Origin: Bradyrhizobium sp. BTAi1
GTDB taxonomy: Bacteria > Pseudomonadota > Alphaproteobacteria > Rhizobiales > Xanthobacteraceae
Assembly: GCF_000015165.1 (NCBI RefSeq)
Contig: NC_009485.1
Coordinates: forward strand, 2,148,001-2,212,000
Direction: 5' to 3'
DNA length: 64,000 bases
Position 1 is the stretch's first letter. Each line of letters begins with the position of its first letter. Under the pieces are notes generated by a model that ran no database searches, had not been told where the DNA came from, and saw only the letters and a list, made by a program, of their open reading frames with translations. Of the stretch, positions 61,478 through 64,000 are shown piece by piece. The translations under genes were made by a program, and so were the position numbers.

Positions 61478-63210
61478 GCAACGACAAGTCAGACAAGCAG
61501 CTGCGCAGCCAGGCGTGGTTCGGCCGCCAGGACAAGATGGGCTTCTATTATCGCTCATTCCTGAAGAACAGCGGCACGCCGCAGGACCGCTTCGAGGGGC
61601 GCCCGGTCATCGGCATTTGCAACACCTGGTCGGAGCTGACCCCGTGCAACGCGCATTTCCGCGTCATCGCCGAGCATGTGCGTCAGGGCGTGCTCGATGC
61701 CGGGGGCTATCCGCTGGAGTTCCCGGTCTCCTCGCTCGGCGAAGTGACGATGCGTCCGACCGCGATGCTGTTCCGCAACCTCGCCTCGATGGACGTCGAG
61801 GAGGCGATCCGCGCGCATCCGCTCGACGGCGTCGTGCTCTTGATGGGCTGCGACAAGATCACGCCGGCGCTCCTGATGGGCGCGGCCTCGGCCGACCTGC
61901 CGGCGATCGGCGTCTCCGGCGGCCCGCAATTGCGCGGTGTCTATCGTGGCCAGATCATCGGCTCCGGCACTAACATCATCTCGATGAGCGAGCAGCTGCG
62001 CGCCGGCGAGATCACGCTGAAGGAATTCCACGAAGCCGAAGCGGGCATGAACCGGTCCGCCGGCAGCTGCATGACCATGGGCACGGCCTCGACGATGGCC
62101 TCGATGGTCGAGGCGCTCGGCATCGGCCTGCCGGAGAATGCTGCGATCCCCGCCGCCGACGCGCGGCGCAACCTGCTGGCCCGCATGGCCGGGCGGCGCA
62201 TCGTCGAGATGGTCGGAGAAGACCTGAAGCCCTCGGACATTCTCACGCGTCAGGCGTTCGAGAATGCGATCCGCACGCTGGCCGCGATCGGCGGCTCGAC
62301 CAATGCGGTGGTGCATCTGCTCGCTATCGCTGGCCGCGTCGGCGTCGAGTTGACGCTCGACGATTTCGACCGTCTGTGCCGCGACGTGCACTGCCTGGTC
62401 GACCTGATGCCGTCGGGCCGCTTCCTGATGGAGGACTTCTACTACGCCGGCGGCCTCCCGGCGGTGCTGCGCGCACTCGGCGAGCGCGGCCTGCTGCACA
62501 AGGATGCGCGCACTGTGAACGGCAAGACGTTGTGGGACAACGTCGCCGACGCGCCCAACTACAACGCCGAGGTGATCACGCCGTTCGAGACGCCGTTCAA
62601 GTCCGAAGCCGGCATCGCCATCCTCACCGGCAACCTCGCGCCCAATGGCGCCGTCATCAAGCCGTCGGCGGCCTCGCCAGAGCTGATGAACCACACCGGA
62701 CGCGCGGTCGTGTTTGAAAGCGTCGAGGAGATGCATGACGCCGTCGACGACGACACGCTCGACATCGATGCGTCCTGCATCATGGTGCTGAAGAATTGCG
62801 GGCCGAAGGGCTATCCCGGCATGGCCGAGGTCGGCAACATGCCGCTGCCGGCCAAGCTGCTGCGCGAGGGCGTGCGCGACATGATCCGGATCTCGGATGC
62901 CCGCATGTCCGGCACCGCCTATGGCACGGTGGTGCTGCACGTGGCGCCGGAGGCGACCGTCGGCGGACCGCTGGCGCTGGTGAAGAACGGCGACATGATC
63001 ACGCTCGACGTCGCCGCGCGCCGGCTGCATCTGCATGTCAGCGACGAGGAGCTCGCCACGCGCCGCGCCGCCTGGACGCCACCGAAGCCGCACGCGTCGC
63101 GCGGCTATCAGAAGCTCTACATCGATCACGTGCTGCAGGCCGATCGCGGCGTGGATTTCGACTTCCTGGTCGGCCGCACCGGTTCGCCCGTGCCGCGCGA
63201 CAATCACTAA
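61474..63210 (+). CDS. IlvD/Edd family L-arabonate dehydratase
   Basis: 578 aa iron-sulfur enzyme that removes water from an aldonate to make a 2-keto-3-deoxy acid. Predicted 2Fe-2S ligands C58 (SELTPCNAH), C126 (LLMGCDKIT) and C199 (SAGSCMTMG) match the Rhizobium L-arabinonate dehydratase (C59, C127, C200; 579 aa). It is the pentonate type, judged by this and by the next gene. D-xylonate or D-fuconate are possible alternative substrates. Confidence 0.88.
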   Translation: MSNDKSDKQLRSQAWFGRQDKMGFYYRSFLKNSGTPQDRFEGRPVIGICNTWSELTPCNAHFRVIAEHVRQGVLDAGGYPLEFPVSSLGEVTMRPTAMLFRNLASMDVEEAIRAHPLDGVVLLMGCDKITPALLMGAASADLPAIGVSGGPQLRGVYRGQIIGSGTNIISMSEQLRAGEITLKEFHEAEAGMNRSAGSCMTMGTASTMASMVEALGIGLPENAAIPAADARRNLLARMAGRRIVEMVGEDLKPSDILTRQAFENAIRTLAAIGGSTNAVVHLLAIAGRVGVELTLDDFDRLCRDVHCLVDLMPSGRFLMEDFYYAGGLPAVLRALGERGLLHKDARTVNGKTLWDNVADAPNYNAEVITPFETPFKSEAGIAILTGNLAPNGAVIKPSAASPELMNHTGRAVVFESVEEMHDAVDDDTLDIDASCIMVLKNCGPKGYPGMAEVGNMPLPAKLLREGVRDMIRISDARMSGTAYGTVVLHVAPEATVGGPLALVKNGDMITLDVAARRLHLHVSDEELATRRAAWTPPKPHASRGYQKLYIDHVLQADRGVDFDFLVGRTGSPVPRDNH

Positions 63211-63220
63211 GAGGGGCCGC

Positions 63221-64000
63221 ATGACCGCATCATCCAGAAAGCTCTACAAGGGCGTCTTCCCGGTCGCGCCGACCATCTTCGACGCCGACGGCCGTCTCGA
63301 TCTCGAGGGCCAGAAGCGCGCGATCGACTTCATGATCGATGCCGGCTCCCACGGCATCTGCATCCTCGCCAATTTCTCCGAGCAGTTCGTGCTGACCGAT
63401 GACGAGCGCGATCTCGTCATGACCACCGTGCTGGAGCATGTCGCGGGACGCGTGCCGGTCATCGTCACGACCACGCATTTCTCGACCTTCGTCTGCGCGG
63501 AGCGCTCGCGCCGCGCGCAGGACAAGGGAGCCGCCATGGTCATGGTGATGCCGCCCTATCACGGCGCCACCTTCCGCGTCCCTGACAGCTCGATCTACGA
63601 ATTCTATCGCGGCGTCTCGGATGCGATCTCGATTCCGATCATGGTGCAGGATGCGCCGGTCGCCGGCACGCCGCTGTCGGTGCCGCTGCTGGCGCGCATG
63701 GCCAAGGAGATCGAGAACCTCGCTTATTTCAAGATCGAGGTGCCGCGGGCCGCCGATAAGCTGCGTGCGCTGATCGAGGCGGGTGGCGCGGCCATCGAAG
63801 GCCCGTGGGACGGCGAGGAGGCGATCACTTTGATGGCCGATCTCGACGCCGGCGCGACCGGCGCGATGACCGGCGGCGGCTATCCGGACGGCATCCGCAA
63901 GATCATCGATCCCTATTTTGCCGGCGATCGCGAAGCTGCGGCCGCGGCCTATGAGCGCTGGCTGCCGCTGATCAACTACGAGAACCGGCAGTGCGGCCTT
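63221..64000 (+). CDS. 2-keto-3-deoxyarabonate dehydratase (DHDPS family), truncated by the window
   Basis: The first 260 codons are seen; the family is about 300-310 aa. Lyase of the dihydrodipicolinate synthase fold. It starts MTASSRKLYKGVFPVAPTIF. The Schiff-base lysine is K171 (AYFKIEVP). VMVMPPYHG carries the family tyrosine. In the non-phosphorylative arabinose pathway this enzyme makes 2-ketoglutarate semialdehyde. GAGGGG lies 6 nt before the ATG at 63221. The gene has no stop before base 64000. Confidence 0.85.
   Translation, partial: MTASSRKLYKGVFPVAPTIFDADGRLDLEGQKRAIDFMIDAGSHGICILANFSEQFVLTDDERDLVMTTVLEHVAGRVPVIVTTTHFSTFVCAERSRRAQDKGAAMVMVMPPYHGATFRVPDSSIYEFYRGVSDAISIPIMVQDAPVAGTPLSVPLLARMAKEIENLAYFKIEVPRAADKLRALIEAGGAAIEGPWDGEEAITLMADLDAGATGAMTGGGYPDGIRKIIDPYFAGDREAAAAAYERWLPLINYENRQCGL

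Noticed and set aside
1..64000. CRISPR arrays, tRNA or rRNA genes, prophage or transposase genes
   Set aside because: No regularly spaced repeats, no tRNA-like cloverleaf sequence that I noticed and no recognisable transposase, integrase or phage protein were seen. A dedicated tRNA search was not possible.

Overview
This window is GC-rich, densely packed DNA from an alphaproteobacterium, most likely a Bradyrhizobium-type soil organism (Nitrobacteraceae). The inference rests on the mix of norEFCBQD denitrification genes, molybdate uptake, many ABC/TRAP operons for small organic acids and N-heterocycles, several families of intergenic palindromic repeats and FixK/NnrR-type boxes. It reads as ordinary chromosome. 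I found no phage, transposase, CRISPR, rRNA or tRNA genes. The last gene runs off the right edge.

Layout. 0.1-1.4 kb: serA. 1.4-6.5 kb: a molybdenum locus. It holds modABC on the minus strand, then a minus-strand operon of a YqeB-like molybdenum-hydroxylase maturation protein, a DUF2478 protein and a ModE DNA-binding domain without its molybdate domains. A free-standing molybdate-binding (TOBE) protein is encoded convergently. Three ModE-like palindromes sit at the two promoters. 6.7-9.7 kb: an amidase and an AbgB-like M20 hydrolase. 9.7-17 kb: the cytochrome c-dependent nitric oxide reductase cluster norEF-CBQD with NnrR-like boxes, two small divergent genes and a DUF2267 gene with a perfect FNR/FixK box.

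17.8-38.6 kb is a large nitrogen-heterocycle catabolic island. It contains two D-carbamoylase paralogues, an amino-acid-type ABC transporter with two binding proteins, a polysaccharide-deacetylase-fold hydrolase resembling cyclic imidases, and two deaminase-like amidohydrolases. It also holds the three recognisable URC uracil-degradation proteins (URC1, URC4, uracil phosphoribosyltransferase), a hydantoin racemase and a dihydropyrimidinase/hydantoinase. An epimerase/SDR pair, two LysR regulators and a flavin monooxygenase complete it. Two sigma-54 promoter candidates suggest nitrogen control. 38.7-45.6 kb: a peptide/opine-type ABC transporter (with fused ATPases) and a GlcD-like FAD oxidase. 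Its operator matches the one in front of the second LysR gene 7 kb away.

45.7-55.9 kb: a hexonate pathway. RspB-like and UxuB-like dehydrogenases diverge from a TRAP transporter (with fused QM subunits), a GntR regulator, UxuA, an IdnD-like dehydrogenase, KdgK and KDPG aldolase. This is a complete route from L-gulonate/fructuronate/mannonate to pyruvate plus glyceraldehyde-3-phosphate. 56.1-64 kb: a YtfQRT-YjfF sugar transporter, a second GntR regulator, an L-arabonate-type dehydratase and a truncated 2-keto-3-deoxyarabonate dehydratase, matching the non-phosphorylative pentose pathway. Functional names are by family resemblance read by eye. Substrates are inferences from context unless stated.
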